From: Candidatus Planktophila sp.
GTDB taxonomy: Bacteria > Actinomycetota > Actinomycetes > Nanopelagicales > Nanopelagicaceae
Direction of reading: 5' to 3'
Assembly (NCBI GenBank): GCA_030832135.1
Contig: JAURJS010000013.1
Location: 1 to 7,927, forward strand
Length of the DNA stretch: 7,927 bases
Positions within the stretch are counted from its first letter, which is position 1, and each line of letters begins with the position of its first letter. A model generated the notes under the pieces. That model was not told the origin of the DNA. It ran no database searches and saw only the letters and a program-made list of their open reading frames with translations. Below are positions 1 through 6,612 of this stretch, in pieces. A program made the position numbers and the translations under genes.

Positions 1-719
1 TGCGTGGAGTTCATTGCCATATCGGCTCGCAAATCTTTGGAACAGAGGCTTTTGAGATGGCGGCAGATCGCCTCCTTGGATTTATGGCGAAGTTCCGCGA
101 TGCATACGGCGCAGAACTCCCAGAGCTCGATCTTGGTGGGGGATATGGCATTGCTTATCTCCCTCATGAAATTACCGTGGAGCCGGCAGATGTTCTGCCG
201 ACTATAGGCAAGGCGGTTCGTGAGGCATGCACAAAGTACTCGCTCGCACTTCCAACTGTCTCCATTGAACCGGGTCGCAACATTGTTGGTCCAACCATGT
301 TCACCTTGTATGAAGTCGGAACAGTAAAAGATGTTGTCATTGAAGATGGAACAGTTCGTAAGTACATCTCAGTCGATGGCGGAATGAGCGATAACGCTCG
401 AACTGCCCTCTACGATGCTGAGTACTTTGCAACTATTGCGCAGCGCACCTCATCTGCACCCACCGTTCAATCTCGATTAGTGGGAAAGCATTGCGAGACT
501 GGCGACATCATTATTCGAGATATCCAACTTCCATCAGATGTGATCCCTGGCGATCTCATCGCCACACCTGCAACAGGCGCCTATGGGCGCTCGATGGCGA
601 GCAATTACAACCATGTGCCTCGTCCGCCTGTTGTAGCTGTAATTGATGGAAAGGCACGTGTAATCGTGCGCCGCGAGACCGAGGCTGATTTGCTCGCTCT
701 CGATGTAGCCAAGATGTGA
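1..719 (+). CDS. lysA: Diaminopimelate decarboxylase, 3' part (5' end outside window)
   Basis: Catalyses decarboxylation of meso-diaminopimelate to L-lysine, the last step of lysine synthesis, in the cytoplasm with PLP. The first complete codon is at 3 and 238 residues are visible; roughly the first 200 of a usual 420-460 are missing upstream. Seen motifs, numbered from the first visible residue: HCHIGSQ at 4-10 of the PLP-binding barrel, the glycine-rich phosphate-binding GGGYG at 45-49, EPGR at 89-92, VDGGMSDN at 124-131, CETGD at 164-168 (family CE-x-GD, whose Cys acts across the dimer interface), and GAYGRSMASNYN at 192-203 near the C-terminal active-site Tyr. The stop is TGA at 717-719. 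hom follows after 13 nt, so the two are probably one transcript. The family assignment is secure and the reading frame is intact. Confidence 0.97.
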   Translation, partial: RGVHCHIGSQIFGTEAFEMAADRLLGFMAKFRDAYGAELPELDLGGGYGIAYLPHEITVEPADVLPTIGKAVREACTKYSLALPTVSIEPGRNIVGPTMFTLYEVGTVKDVVIEDGTVRKYISVDGGMSDNARTALYDAEYFATIAQRTSSAPTVQSRLVGKHCETGDIIIRDIQLPSDVIPGDLIATPATGAYGRSMASNYNHVPRPPVVAVIDGKARVIVRRETEADLLALDVAKM

Positions 720-732
720 AAGAATCACCCTT

Positions 733-2028
733 ATGACTCGAGCAGATAAACCAGTACGTATTGGCATGCTCGGCTGCGGCGTTGTCGGCAGCGAAGTAGC
801 CCGCCTCCTCCTTGCAGATTCCGAAGAGCTCTCAACTCGCGCCGGCGTCAAGATTGAACTCGCACGCATCGCTGTGCGCACACTCAAGGATTACCCTGGA
901 ATCAACCCAGCGATCTTTACCACCGATCCTTTCTCTATCGTCAATGATCCTGAGATTGACCTCATCGTTGAAGTGATGGGCGGCATCGAGCCTGCCAACG
1001 AGTTGGCGCACATCGCTATCAAGAACCGTAAATCGATTGTGACTGCAAATAAAGCGCTCTTGGCAAGCCATGGCGCAGAGCTCTTCACAGCCGCTTATGC
1101 ACAAGGTGAAGATATTTATTACGAGGCATCAGTTGCTGGTGCGATTCCAATCATCCGACCACTTCGTGATTCATTGGTCGGTGACTTCGTTATCCGTGTC
1201 ATGGGAATCGTGAATGGAACAACGAATTACATTCTTACAAAGATGCATGAAGATAATAAAGAGTTTGCTATTGCCCTCAAGGAGGCGCAGGAACTTGGAT
1301 ATGCAGAGGCAGATCCCACCGCCGATGTTGAGGGATTTGATGCGGCAGCTAAAGCTGCAATTCTCTCAGGTCTTGCATTCCACACTCGCGTGACAGTCTC
1401 TGATGTTTATCGCGAAGGCATCTCACACATCACTTTAGAGGATGTTCAGCTTGCTAAAGAACTCGGCTATGTCATTAAGCTCCTTGCAATTGCTGAGCTA
1501 ACTCCGAAGGATGAGATTTCTGTTCGCGTTCATCCAGTGATGCTTGAGAAGGCGCATCCGCTCGCTTCAGTGCGCGATGCCTTTAACGCTGTCTTCGTTG
1601 AAGCTGAATCAGCAGGACCACTGATGTTCTACGGTCGTGGAGCCGGTGGCGCACCAACAGCTTCAGCAATTCTCGGTGACATCCTCGCCGTTTCTCGCCA
1701 TATTGCCCATAACTCAGTGGGTCAGCGCGAGACAGACTATGCAGATCGCGATATTGCTCCGATTGAAACTACTAAGACAAAGTTCCTCATTCGCCTTGAA
1801 GTGCAGGATAAACCAGGTGTTTTGGCAGCTATTGCACAGATCTTTGCAACCCAAGGAGTATCAATTCAGACTGTTGATCAAAATGGTCGCGATAAGGATG
1901 CAGAACTCATCATCGTTACCCACCTTGCAACTGAAGGTGAACTCAAGGCGACCGTTGATGCGCTCGAGAAGATGGATATTGTCAGCAAGATTTCCAGTGT
2001 GATCCGTGTAGAGGGAGCGAGTGCGTAA
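733..2028 (+). CDS. hom: Homoserine dehydrogenase with C-terminal ACT domain
   Basis: Reduces L-aspartate 4-semialdehyde to L-homoserine with NAD(P)H, the branch point toward threonine and methionine. The 431 residues match the usual length for the ACT-containing form. The order is an N-terminal Rossmann fold with GCGVVG at 14-19, VEVMGG at 79-84, TANKALL at 104-110, the substrate-domain [11 protein letters not shown] at 158-168, and the signature [10 protein letters not shown] at 198-207, where K207 corresponds to the catalytic lysine of the family. An ACT domain runs from about 351 to 425 ([15 protein letters not shown] at 357-371). In related enzymes this domain mediates threonine feedback inhibition; that it does so here is inference. 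The ATG at 733 puts the Rossmann motif at the expected distance; the upstream ribosome-binding site is weak (GAAAGAA at 718-724), as expected for a gene read inside an operon. Its stop overlaps the thrC start by one base. Confidence 0.97.
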   Translation: MTRADKPVRIGMLGCGVVGSEVARLLLADSEELSTRAGVKIELARIAVRTLKDYPGINPAIFTTDPFSIVNDPEIDLIVEVMGGIEPANELAHIAIKNRKSIVTANKALLASHGAELFTAAYAQGEDIYYEASVAGAIPIIRPLRDSLVGDFVIRVMGIVNGTTNYILTKMHEDNKEFAIALKEAQELGYAEADPTADVEGFDAAAKAAILSGLAFHTRVTVSDVYREGISHITLEDVQLAKELGYVIKLLAIAELTPKDEISVRVHPVMLEKAHPLASVRDAFNAVFVEAESAGPLMFYGRGAGGAPTASAILGDILAVSRHIAHNSVGQRETDYADRDIAPIETTKTKFLIRLEVQDKPGVLAAIAQIFATQGVSIQTVDQNGRDKDAELIIVTHLATEGELKATVDALEKMDIVSKISSVIRVEGASA

Positions 2029-3116
2029 TGGGATTGTTTAAGAAGAAAGAGGGCGCACATCAGTGGCTAGGAGTCATTGAGGAGTATCGCCACCGTCTAC
2101 CTGTTAGCTCGAAGACTCCTGTTGTTTCCTTGCGTGAAGGTGGCACACCACTTATCTACGCATGCAATCTCTCAGAGATGCTCGGCAACGAGGTCTGGGT
2201 TAAGTTTGAAGGTATCAACCCAACTGGTTCATTTAAAGATCGCGGAATGACAATGGCGATTTCAAAAGCTGCTGAAGATGGTGCGAAGGCTGTTATCTGT
2301 GCCTCTACTGGAAATACATCTGCATCAGCTGCAGCCTATGCTGTTAAGGCAGGCATGGTTCCTGCTGTTCTTATTCCAGAGGGCAAGATTGCAATGGGCA
2401 AGCTTGCGCAGGCGGTTGCCCATGGTGCAACACTGCTTCAGGTTCAAGGCAACTTCGATGATTGTTTAGTTCTTGCACGTGAGCTCTCCGAGAAGTACCC
2501 GGTCTCACTTGTTAACTCTGTTAATCCATATCGCATCGAAGGGCAGAAGACAGCAGCATTTGAAGTTGTCGATCTCCTCGGCGATGCGCCAGATATTCAC
2601 ACACTTCCAGTGGGTAACGCTGGAAATATCACCGCATATTGGAAGGGCTATAACGAGTACTACAACGATGGCCTCTCAAAGAGAAAGCCAGCGATGTGGG
2701 GATTCCAGGCTGCAGGTTCTGCGCCACTCGTTCTCGGTCACCCAGTTGATAACCCAGAGACAATTGCAACTGCTATTCGTATTGGTAAGCCAGCATCATG
2801 GAACCAAGCAATTGCAGCTCGTGATGAATCAGCAGGGCTCATTGATTCTGTTACCGATGAAGAGATCTTGGCGGCTTATCGCATCCTCTCTTCACAAGAA
2901 GGCATCTTCTGCGAGCCATCATCGGCTGCCGGTCTTGCTGGTCTCATTAAATATAAGGCGGCTGGAAAGCTTCCGCAGGGCAAGAAGATTGTTATTACCT
3001 GCACTGGAAATGGCCTGAAAGATATTCCATGGGCACTGGAAGGCGCTAAGGATCCGGTCAGCGTTCCAGTAAATGCAGATATTGCAGCTGAAGCCCTTGG
3101 GCTGAAGAAGGCGTAA
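2028..3116 (+). CDS. thrC: Threonine synthase
   Basis: PLP enzyme converting O-phospho-L-homoserine to L-threonine and phosphate, the last step of the pathway. Its 362 residues fit the short actinobacterial form. Seen motifs: GGTPL at 38-42, TGSFKDRGM at 66-74 with K70 as the PLP Schiff-base lysine, STGNTSAS at 93-100, the phosphate-binding GNAGN at 196-200, and TGNGLKD at 326-332 near the C-terminus. The start ATG shares its A with the TAA stop of hom (TAATG at 2026-2030), the mark of translational coupling. GAGGGAG inside the end of hom, about 10 nt upstream, can serve as Shine-Dalgarno sequence. The gene precedes thrB by 3 nt. Function and start are both well supported. Confidence 0.97.
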   Translation: MGLFKKKEGAHQWLGVIEEYRHRLPVSSKTPVVSLREGGTPLIYACNLSEMLGNEVWVKFEGINPTGSFKDRGMTMAISKAAEDGAKAVICASTGNTSASAAAYAVKAGMVPAVLIPEGKIAMGKLAQAVAHGATLLQVQGNFDDCLVLARELSEKYPVSLVNSVNPYRIEGQKTAAFEVVDLLGDAPDIHTLPVGNAGNITAYWKGYNEYYNDGLSKRKPAMWGFQAAGSAPLVLGHPVDNPETIATAIRIGKPASWNQAIAARDESAGLIDSVTDEEILAAYRILSSQEGIFCEPSSAAGLAGLIKYKAAGKLPQGKKIVITCTGNGLKDIPWALEGAKDPVSVPVNADIAAEALGLKKA

Positions 3117-3119
3117 TCA

Positions 3120-4046
3120 ATGAGCAAGCCAACCTTTAAAGCTAAGCCGATGCAGGTGCAGGTCCCTGCCTCTTCGGCCAACCTTGGCCCTGGCTTTGAT
3201 GCTTTTGGTTTAGCGCTAGGTATGCATGATCGCTATGTCGCACAAGTTCTCGATGATGCAATTCTCGATATCGATGTGACAGGCGAAGGCGCCGACGAAG
3301 TTCCGCTCACCGATAAGAACTTGCTCGTGAAGGCGATGTATAAAGGTTTTGATTACCTTGGTGGACGACCAAAGGGTCTTGCCATCCGCGCACTCAACGT
3401 AAATCCCCATGGTCGAGGTTTGGGATCTTCAGCCAGTGCAATCATCGGTGGCTTGATTCTTGCTCGCGCACTCGTTCTCAATGGTGAAGATCATATGAAC
3501 GATATTCAATTGCTCTCATTGGCCACCGATATGGAAGGCCATCCAGATAACGTTTCGGCCGCTCTCTTTGGTGGGGCAACCATCTCTTGGTTTGAAATGG
3601 ATAAGCACAAGTCTTCTGCGCACTGCGTTCACCTCAATGTGGACCCTCGCATTCAAGCGATGGCCTATATCCCTACAAAAGCACTTGCAACGTCAAAGGC
3701 TCGAAAGATGTTGCCAGATGCAATTCCATTTGCCGATGCTGTCCGCAACACAACTAATGCAGCTCTGATGAGCCATGCGCTAACAACCCGCCCTGATCTC
3801 CTTCTTGTAGCAACTGAAGATTTCTTACATCAGTCATATCGCGCAGAGGCGATGCCTGAGTCGTACGCCTTGGTGCAGAAGCTTCGCGCTGCTGGGATTG
3901 CCGCATTTATCTCAGGTGCTGGTCCAACTGTTCTCGCCCTCCACACAGCCGATCAACGTGAAGTAGAAGAGCTGAAGTTGGCTGGCGGTAAGGGTTTTGA
4001 AGCTACTCCACTTGAAATTGCCTCCCGCGGAGCGAGCCTGCTATAG
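3120..4046 (+). CDS. thrB: Homoserine kinase (GHMP family)
   Basis: Phosphorylates L-homoserine with ATP to O-phospho-L-homoserine, the substrate of the ThrC encoded just upstream. Its 308 residues are typical of the family. Seen motifs: the N-terminal PASSANLGPGFDAFG at 16-30, the GHMP nucleotide-binding loop GRGLGSSASA at 98-107, EGHPDNVSAALFGG at 139-152, and the C-terminal glycine-rich SGAGPTVLAL at 265-274. The ATG lies 3 nt after the thrC stop, with AGAAGG at 3106-3111 as a reasonable ribosome-binding site 8 nt away. It is the last gene of the amino acid operon. Its stop codon TAG at 4044-4046 lies inside the -10 box of the predicted rho promoter, and no intrinsic terminator follows, so some read-through into rho is possible. 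Confidence 0.96.
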   Translation: MSKPTFKAKPMQVQVPASSANLGPGFDAFGLALGMHDRYVAQVLDDAILDIDVTGEGADEVPLTDKNLLVKAMYKGFDYLGGRPKGLAIRALNVNPHGRGLGSSASAIIGGLILARALVLNGEDHMNDIQLLSLATDMEGHPDNVSAALFGGATISWFEMDKHKSSAHCVHLNVDPRIQAMAYIPTKALATSKARKMLPDAIPFADAVRNTTNAALMSHALTTRPDLLLVATEDFLHQSYRAEAMPESYALVQKLRAAGIAAFISGAGPTVLALHTADQREVEELKLAGGKGFEATPLEIASRGASLL

Positions 4047-4047
4047 T
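4018..4047 (+). promoter_or_regulatory. Predicted rho promoter overlapping the end of thrB
   Basis: A -35-like TTGCCT at 4018-4023 and a -10-like TATAGT at 4042-4047 are separated by 18 nt. TATAGT matches the TANNNT form preferred by the primary sigma factor in Actinobacteria and differs from TATAAT at one position. The -10 box contains the thrB stop codon. Transcription would start at about 4053-4056, giving a leader near 140 nt. The assignment rests on sequence likeness only. Confidence 0.55.
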
Positions 4048-4191
4048 TTCACCCATCAGCACCGCCGGTATCACTGAGGCGTATACGTTGATAAAAATCT
4101 CAGTAAGTTAAGAAATCTTAAGCTCCATAAATCCAAGAAATAAACCAAAAAATCTCTCTATAAAAGTAGAGACACTCAAGAAAAGAAATCA
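4048..4191 (+). promoter_or_regulatory. Long 5' leader of rho
   Basis: This 144-nt gap holds no real gene. It contains a small imperfect hairpin near the predicted RNA 5' end (TCAG 4056-4059 with CTGA 4074-4077, and ACC 4061-4063 with GGT 4067-4069). A palindrome, TTAAGA/TCTTAA, lies at 4108-4121, and a 6-bp stem at 4155-4172 (TCTCTA/TAGAGA, loop 4161-4166) lies about 19 nt before the ATG. From about 4090 on it is very A-rich. The ribosome-binding site is poor (AAGAAAAGA at 4179-4187). rho is autoregulated in several bacteria; whether this leader does that is inference. I recognise no known riboswitch class here. Confidence 0.4.
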
Positions 4192-5760
4192 ATGACAACA
4201 ACAGAACTCGCTGCAATGACACTTCCGAAACTCAAGGAAGTAGCCTCCCAGCTCGGTATCGAAGGCGCAGCAAAGCTCAAGAAAGATGCTCTCGTCTCAG
4301 CAATTGGAGACCTCCAAGCAGCAAACCGCGAGGCAGCTAAGGCTGAGCGCGAAGCTCGCCGTGAAGCTCGTAATGCAAAGCGCGGCAATAAGAAGTCTGA
4401 TGACTCAGATTCATCTGAGCAGGAGTCAAACGAAAATTCTCGTAATTCAAGCGATGATGAGGACGATAACTCCTCAGATAACCGTAACGACCGTGGTGAC
4501 CGCAATGACCGTGGTGACCGCAATGACCGCAACCGCAGTCGTCGTGACCGTAATGGTCGCAATCGTGATCGCAGTGGCCGTGATCGCAATGGTCGCGAAG
4601 AGCGCGAACCAGTCATCGGTGAAGATGATGTTCTCGTTCCAGTCGGCGGTCTCGTAGATATCCTCGATAACTACTCATTTATCCGCACCGCTGGTTACCT
4701 TCCAGGACCTAACGATGTCTATGTCTCACAGGGACAGGTGCGTAAGTACGGTCTGCGTAAGGGCGATGTTGTTACAGGCCAGGTTCGCCAAGCGCGTGAA
4801 GGTGAGCAGAAGCAGAAGTACAACCCACTTATTACTCTTGAAACCGTCAATGGTGTTCCTGTTGAAGAGGCTAAGGCTCGCGTTGAATTCGGCAAGCTCA
4901 CACCTCTCTATCCACAAGAGCGTCTACGTCTTGAGACAGAGCCAAACATTCTTACAACTCGTGTTATCGATTTGATTGCACCGATTGGTAAGGGCCAGCG
5001 CGGACTTATCGTGGCACCTCCAAAGGCCGGTAAGACCATGGTCTTGCAGGCAATTGCCAATGCGATCACAGTTAACAACCCCGAGGTTCACTTGATGGTT
5101 GTTCTCGTTGACGAGCGTCCTGAAGAAGTTACAGATATGACTCGCTCTGTTAAGGGTGAAGTTATCGCTTCAACATTCGACCGCCCAGCAGAAGATCACA
5201 CAATGATTGCAGAGCTTGCGATTGAGCGCGCAAAGCGTCTCGTTGAGCTAGGCCACGATGTTGTTGTTCTCCTTGACTCAATCACACGTCTAGGACGCGC
5301 ATATAACATCGCAGCACCTGCATCAGGTCGAATCTTGTCTGGTGGTGTTGATTCAGCAGCGCTCTATCCACCAAAGAAGTTCTTCGGTGCAGCTCGTAAT
5401 ATTGAAGATGGTGGATCGCTCACCATTCTCGCAACAGCCCTGATTGAAACTGGCTCACGTATGGATGAAGTTATCTTCGAAGAGTTCAAGGGAACTGGAA
5501 ATATGGAGCTCATCCTTGACCGTCGTCTTGCAGATAAGCGCATCTTCCCAGCAGTTAACGTTGTTTCATCATCTACTCGTAAGGAAGAAATCCTTATGGG
5601 TTCTGAAGAACTCAATATCGTCTGGAAGCTCCGTCGCGTATTGCACGCCCTTGAGCCACAGGCAGCTCTCGAGCTCTTGCTTGAGAAGATGAAGGGCACC
5701 AAGTCCAATGTTGAATTCTTGATGCAGATCCAGAAGACAACAGGCGGTTCTGATAACTAA
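4192..5760 (+). CDS. rho: Transcription termination factor Rho
   Basis: Hexameric RNA-dependent ATPase and helicase that ends transcription at Rho-dependent sites. The 522 residues exceed the 419 of E. coli Rho because of an N-terminal insertion. Residues 1-42 form the Rho N-terminal helical domain (TLPKLKEVASQLGI at 10-23). Residues about 43-66 are a charged Ala/Arg/Glu helix, 69-97 are Asp/Ser-rich, and 98-139 are Arg/Asn/Asp/Gly-rich. The cold-shock-like RNA-binding domain follows at about 145-225. The ATPase core has Walker A APPKAGKT at 275-282, VDERPEEVTDM at 306-316, Walker B VVVLLD at 357-362, then the Q-loop and R-loop region with GGVDSAALYPPKKFFGAARN at 384-403. All core residues I can check are present. 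The start is the first ATG and gives a complete N-terminal domain, despite a weak ribosome-binding site. Charged insertions are known in actinobacterial Rho and are thought to help RNA binding at structured or GC-rich RNA. Confidence 0.98.
   Translation: MTTTELAAMTLPKLKEVASQLGIEGAAKLKKDALVSAIGDLQAANREAAKAEREARREARNAKRGNKKSDDSDSSEQESNENSRNSSDDEDDNSSDNRNDRGDRNDRGDRNDRNRSRRDRNGRNRDRSGRDRNGREEREPVIGEDDVLVPVGGLVDILDNYSFIRTAGYLPGPNDVYVSQGQVRKYGLRKGDVVTGQVRQAREGEQKQKYNPLITLETVNGVPVEEAKARVEFGKLTPLYPQERLRLETEPNILTTRVIDLIAPIGKGQRGLIVAPPKAGKTMVLQAIANAITVNNPEVHLMVVLVDERPEEVTDMTRSVKGEVIASTFDRPAEDHTMIAELAIERAKRLVELGHDVVVLLDSITRLGRAYNIAAPASGRILSGGVDSAALYPPKKFFGAARNIEDGGSLTILATALIETGSRMDEVIFEEFKGTGNMELILDRRLADKRIFPAVNVVSSSTRKEEILMGSEELNIVWKLRRVLHALEPQAALELLLEKMKGTKSNVEFLMQIQKTTGGSDN
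4486..4530 (+). repeat. 18-bp tandem repeat within rho coding for Asn-Asp-Arg-Gly-Asp-Arg
   Basis: Two 18-bp units at 4486-4503 and 4504-4521, differing at one base (AACGACC versus AATGACC), are followed by a 9-bp partial unit at 4522-4530. They encode NDRGDR-NDRGDR-NDR. The flanking bases to about 4605 continue as degenerate Arg/Asn/Asp/Gly codons. The repeat is in frame, so unit gain or loss would not disrupt rho, and its number could vary between strains. Confidence 0.85.
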
Positions 5761-5777
5761 GCCCCACTAGCCTTGAT

Positions 5778-5812
5778 AAAGCCCCGTCGATATCGCGTTG
5801 ACGGGGCTTTTT
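5778..5812 (+). terminator. Intrinsic terminator of rho
   Basis: A perfect 11-bp stem (AAAGCCCCGTC at 5778-5788 with GACGGGGCTTT at 5800-5810) with an 11-nt loop ends in a run of five T at 5808-5812, 17 nt after the rho stop. It should end the rho transcript and separate it from the next gene. Confidence 0.93.
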
Positions 5813-5886
5813 CATGCCTTTATTCACACAGACCTCATTTACGCATCACAGAAGTTCCACAAGGTCACGGTGCAATCTTCCTTCTA

Positions 5887-5914
5887 GGCAGCCGAGTTAT
5901 CCGGACTCGGCGCC
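5887..5914 (+). promoter_or_regulatory. Leader hairpin before the secreted-protein gene
   Basis: GCCGAGT at 5891-5897 pairs with ACTCGGC at 5905-5911 around the 7-nt loop TATCCGG. GGC 5887-5889 and GCC 5912-5914 extend the stem past a bulged A at 5890, giving about 10 bp. It lies 9 nt before the Shine-Dalgarno sequence and has no T-run, so it is not a terminator. It may stabilise the mRNA or control translation. I see no convincing promoter in 5813-5886 and recognise no known RNA family. Confidence 0.5.
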
Positions 5915-5934
5915 AACAAATTTAGGAGATCACC

Positions 5935-6465
5935 ATGAAGGCCAATTTCGTTAACTCCCGCAATGTAGCGCTACTTGTTGCAGCTGGATTACTCGCAGGA
6001 ACAGGAACTGCAGTTGCAGCTGATACTCCAGCGCCTTCAGCTTCACCAACGGCAACTGCAAAGCCACTTACCGATTACCAGAAGGCAAAGGCTGCCTACA
6101 GTGTTGCGGTAGAGGCTTACATTTCAAACCGCAAGGCATCACAGGAGCAATACAAGACTGCACGTGATGCATTCGCTCTTGCTAAGAAGGCATATGGCGA
6201 TGCACGTAAGCCAATTCTTGAGGCATTCAAAGCAGAACTCACAGCAGCAAAGACAGCTCGTGAAGCTGCGATCGCTGCTGCAACAACTGCTGAGGCAAAG
6301 CTTGCTGCAAATACAGCACATAAGGCAGCGGTAGCTGCGGCAACTTCAAAGCGTGACGCTGCAATTGCAGCTCTCGGTGCAGCTCCAGTTGAGCCAGCAA
6401 AGCCAGTTGTCGGCACACGCCCAACTCCGCCAGCTAAGCCAACAAAGGCTCCAAAGGCTTCATAA
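5935..6465 (+). CDS. Secreted Ala/Lys-rich helical protein of unknown function
   Basis: I do not recognise a family for this 176-residue protein. It has a clear Sec-type signal peptide: a polar start with Lys and Arg (residues 1-10), a hydrophobic stretch at 11-24, and a cleavage site after AVA at 26-28 (or one residue later). Next come a Pro/Ser/Thr/Ala linker at about 31-44 and a long Ala-rich segment with regularly spaced Lys, Arg and Glu at about 47-146, which should form continuous helix and possibly a coiled coil. The tail, about 149-176, is rich in Pro, Lys and Ala (PAKP, PTPPAKPTKAPKAS). The mature protein looks basic and has no Cys, no LPXTG motif, no lipobox and no membrane segment after the signal. 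The start is supported by TTAGGAGAT at 5922-5930, with AGGAG 6 nt before the ATG. Codon choice resembles the neighbours, so there is no sign of recent transfer. The gene stands alone between two terminators. A periplasmic or cell-wall-bound role is inference. Confidence 0.88.
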   Translation: MKANFVNSRNVALLVAAGLLAGTGTAVAADTPAPSASPTATAKPLTDYQKAKAAYSVAVEAYISNRKASQEQYKTARDAFALAKKAYGDARKPILEAFKAELTAAKTAREAAIAAATTAEAKLAANTAHKAAVAAATSKRDAAIAALGAAPVEPAKPVVGTRPTPPAKPTKAPKAS

Positions 6466-6481
6466 CCATTTACTTCCCCTG

Positions 6482-6525
6482 CTCAGCCGCAGAATCCCGC
6501 GTGGATTTTGCGGTTGAGTGCTTTT
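6482..6525 (+). terminator. Intrinsic terminator of the secreted-protein gene
   Basis: A 16-bp stem (CTCAGCCGCAGAATCC at 6482-6497 with GGATTTTGCGGTTGAG at 6503-6518) contains two G-U pairs and a 5-nt loop CGCGT. It is followed by TGC and four T at 6522-6525. It begins 16 nt after the stop codon. The short, offset T-run makes it weaker than the other two terminators here. Confidence 0.75.
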
Positions 6526-6535
6526 GGGAGAGAAT
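6508..6535 (+). promoter_or_regulatory. Possible rpmE promoter
   Basis: TTGCGG at 6508-6513 and GAGAAT at 6530-6535 with a 16-nt spacer resemble -35 and -10 boxes. A start near 6542 would put the rpmE leader hairpin at the 5' end of the RNA. The -35 would lie in the 3' arm of the preceding terminator. The match is weak, and other choices in this stretch are no better. Confidence 0.25.
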
Positions 6536-6549
6536 TACCGCCTAGCCCT

Positions 6550-6594
6550 TCTGGTTCACCGAAGCTCTTCGATTACTCGAGAGCCGGACCCAGG
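6550..6594 (+). promoter_or_regulatory. Structured rpmE leader, candidate L31 autoregulatory element
   Basis: A long interrupted hairpin lies just before the rpmE ribosome-binding site. CTGG 6551-6554 pairs with CCAG 6590-6593, CCG 6559-6561 with CGG 6585-6587, GCTCT 6564-6568 with AGAGC 6580-6584, and CG 6570-6571 with CG 6578-6579, closing a 6-nt loop. Internal loops are TTCA/AC and a bulged AA. There is no T-run. Ribosomal-protein leaders in front of L31 genes, including an actinobacterial class, have been described from comparative genomics. That this is that class is inference from position and shape; I cannot compare it with the consensus. Confidence 0.5.
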
Positions 6595-6612
6595 TAAAGA
6601 AAAGAGTTGAAG

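Noticed and set aside
2473..3018. Plus-strand open frame of 181 codons inside thrC
   Set aside because: Out-of-frame shadow of thrC, whose frame shows all family motifs; the product is rich in Ser, Arg, Gln and Leu and resembles no family.
4486..4605. CRISPR-like or mobile repeat array
   Set aside because: The units are 18 bp, contiguous, without spacers and in frame within rho, so they are a coding low-complexity repeat.
4176..4616. Minus-strand open frame of 146 codons, Arg/Ser/Leu-rich
   Set aside because: It is the antisense of the low-complexity N-terminal part of rho; repeated GAC, CGC and AAT codons create long open frames on the other strand. No ribosome-binding site or recognisable domain.
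5813..5886. Promoter for the secreted-protein gene
   Set aside because: Candidates such as TTCATG 5811-5816 with TCATTT 5835-5840 (18-nt spacer) are too far from consensus to call, although a promoter must lie here if the rho terminator works.
6117..6416. Minus-strand Ala/Ser-rich open frame of 99 codons
   Set aside because: Antisense of the Ala-rich helix of the secreted protein; GCA/GCT runs on the + strand read as Cys, Ser or Ala codons on the other. No start context or homology that I can see.
6607..6612. TTG at 6607 as the rpmE start
   Set aside because: It leaves no gap to the AAAGAG ribosome-binding site and adds two residues before the conserved L31 N-terminus; the ATG at 6613 fits both.
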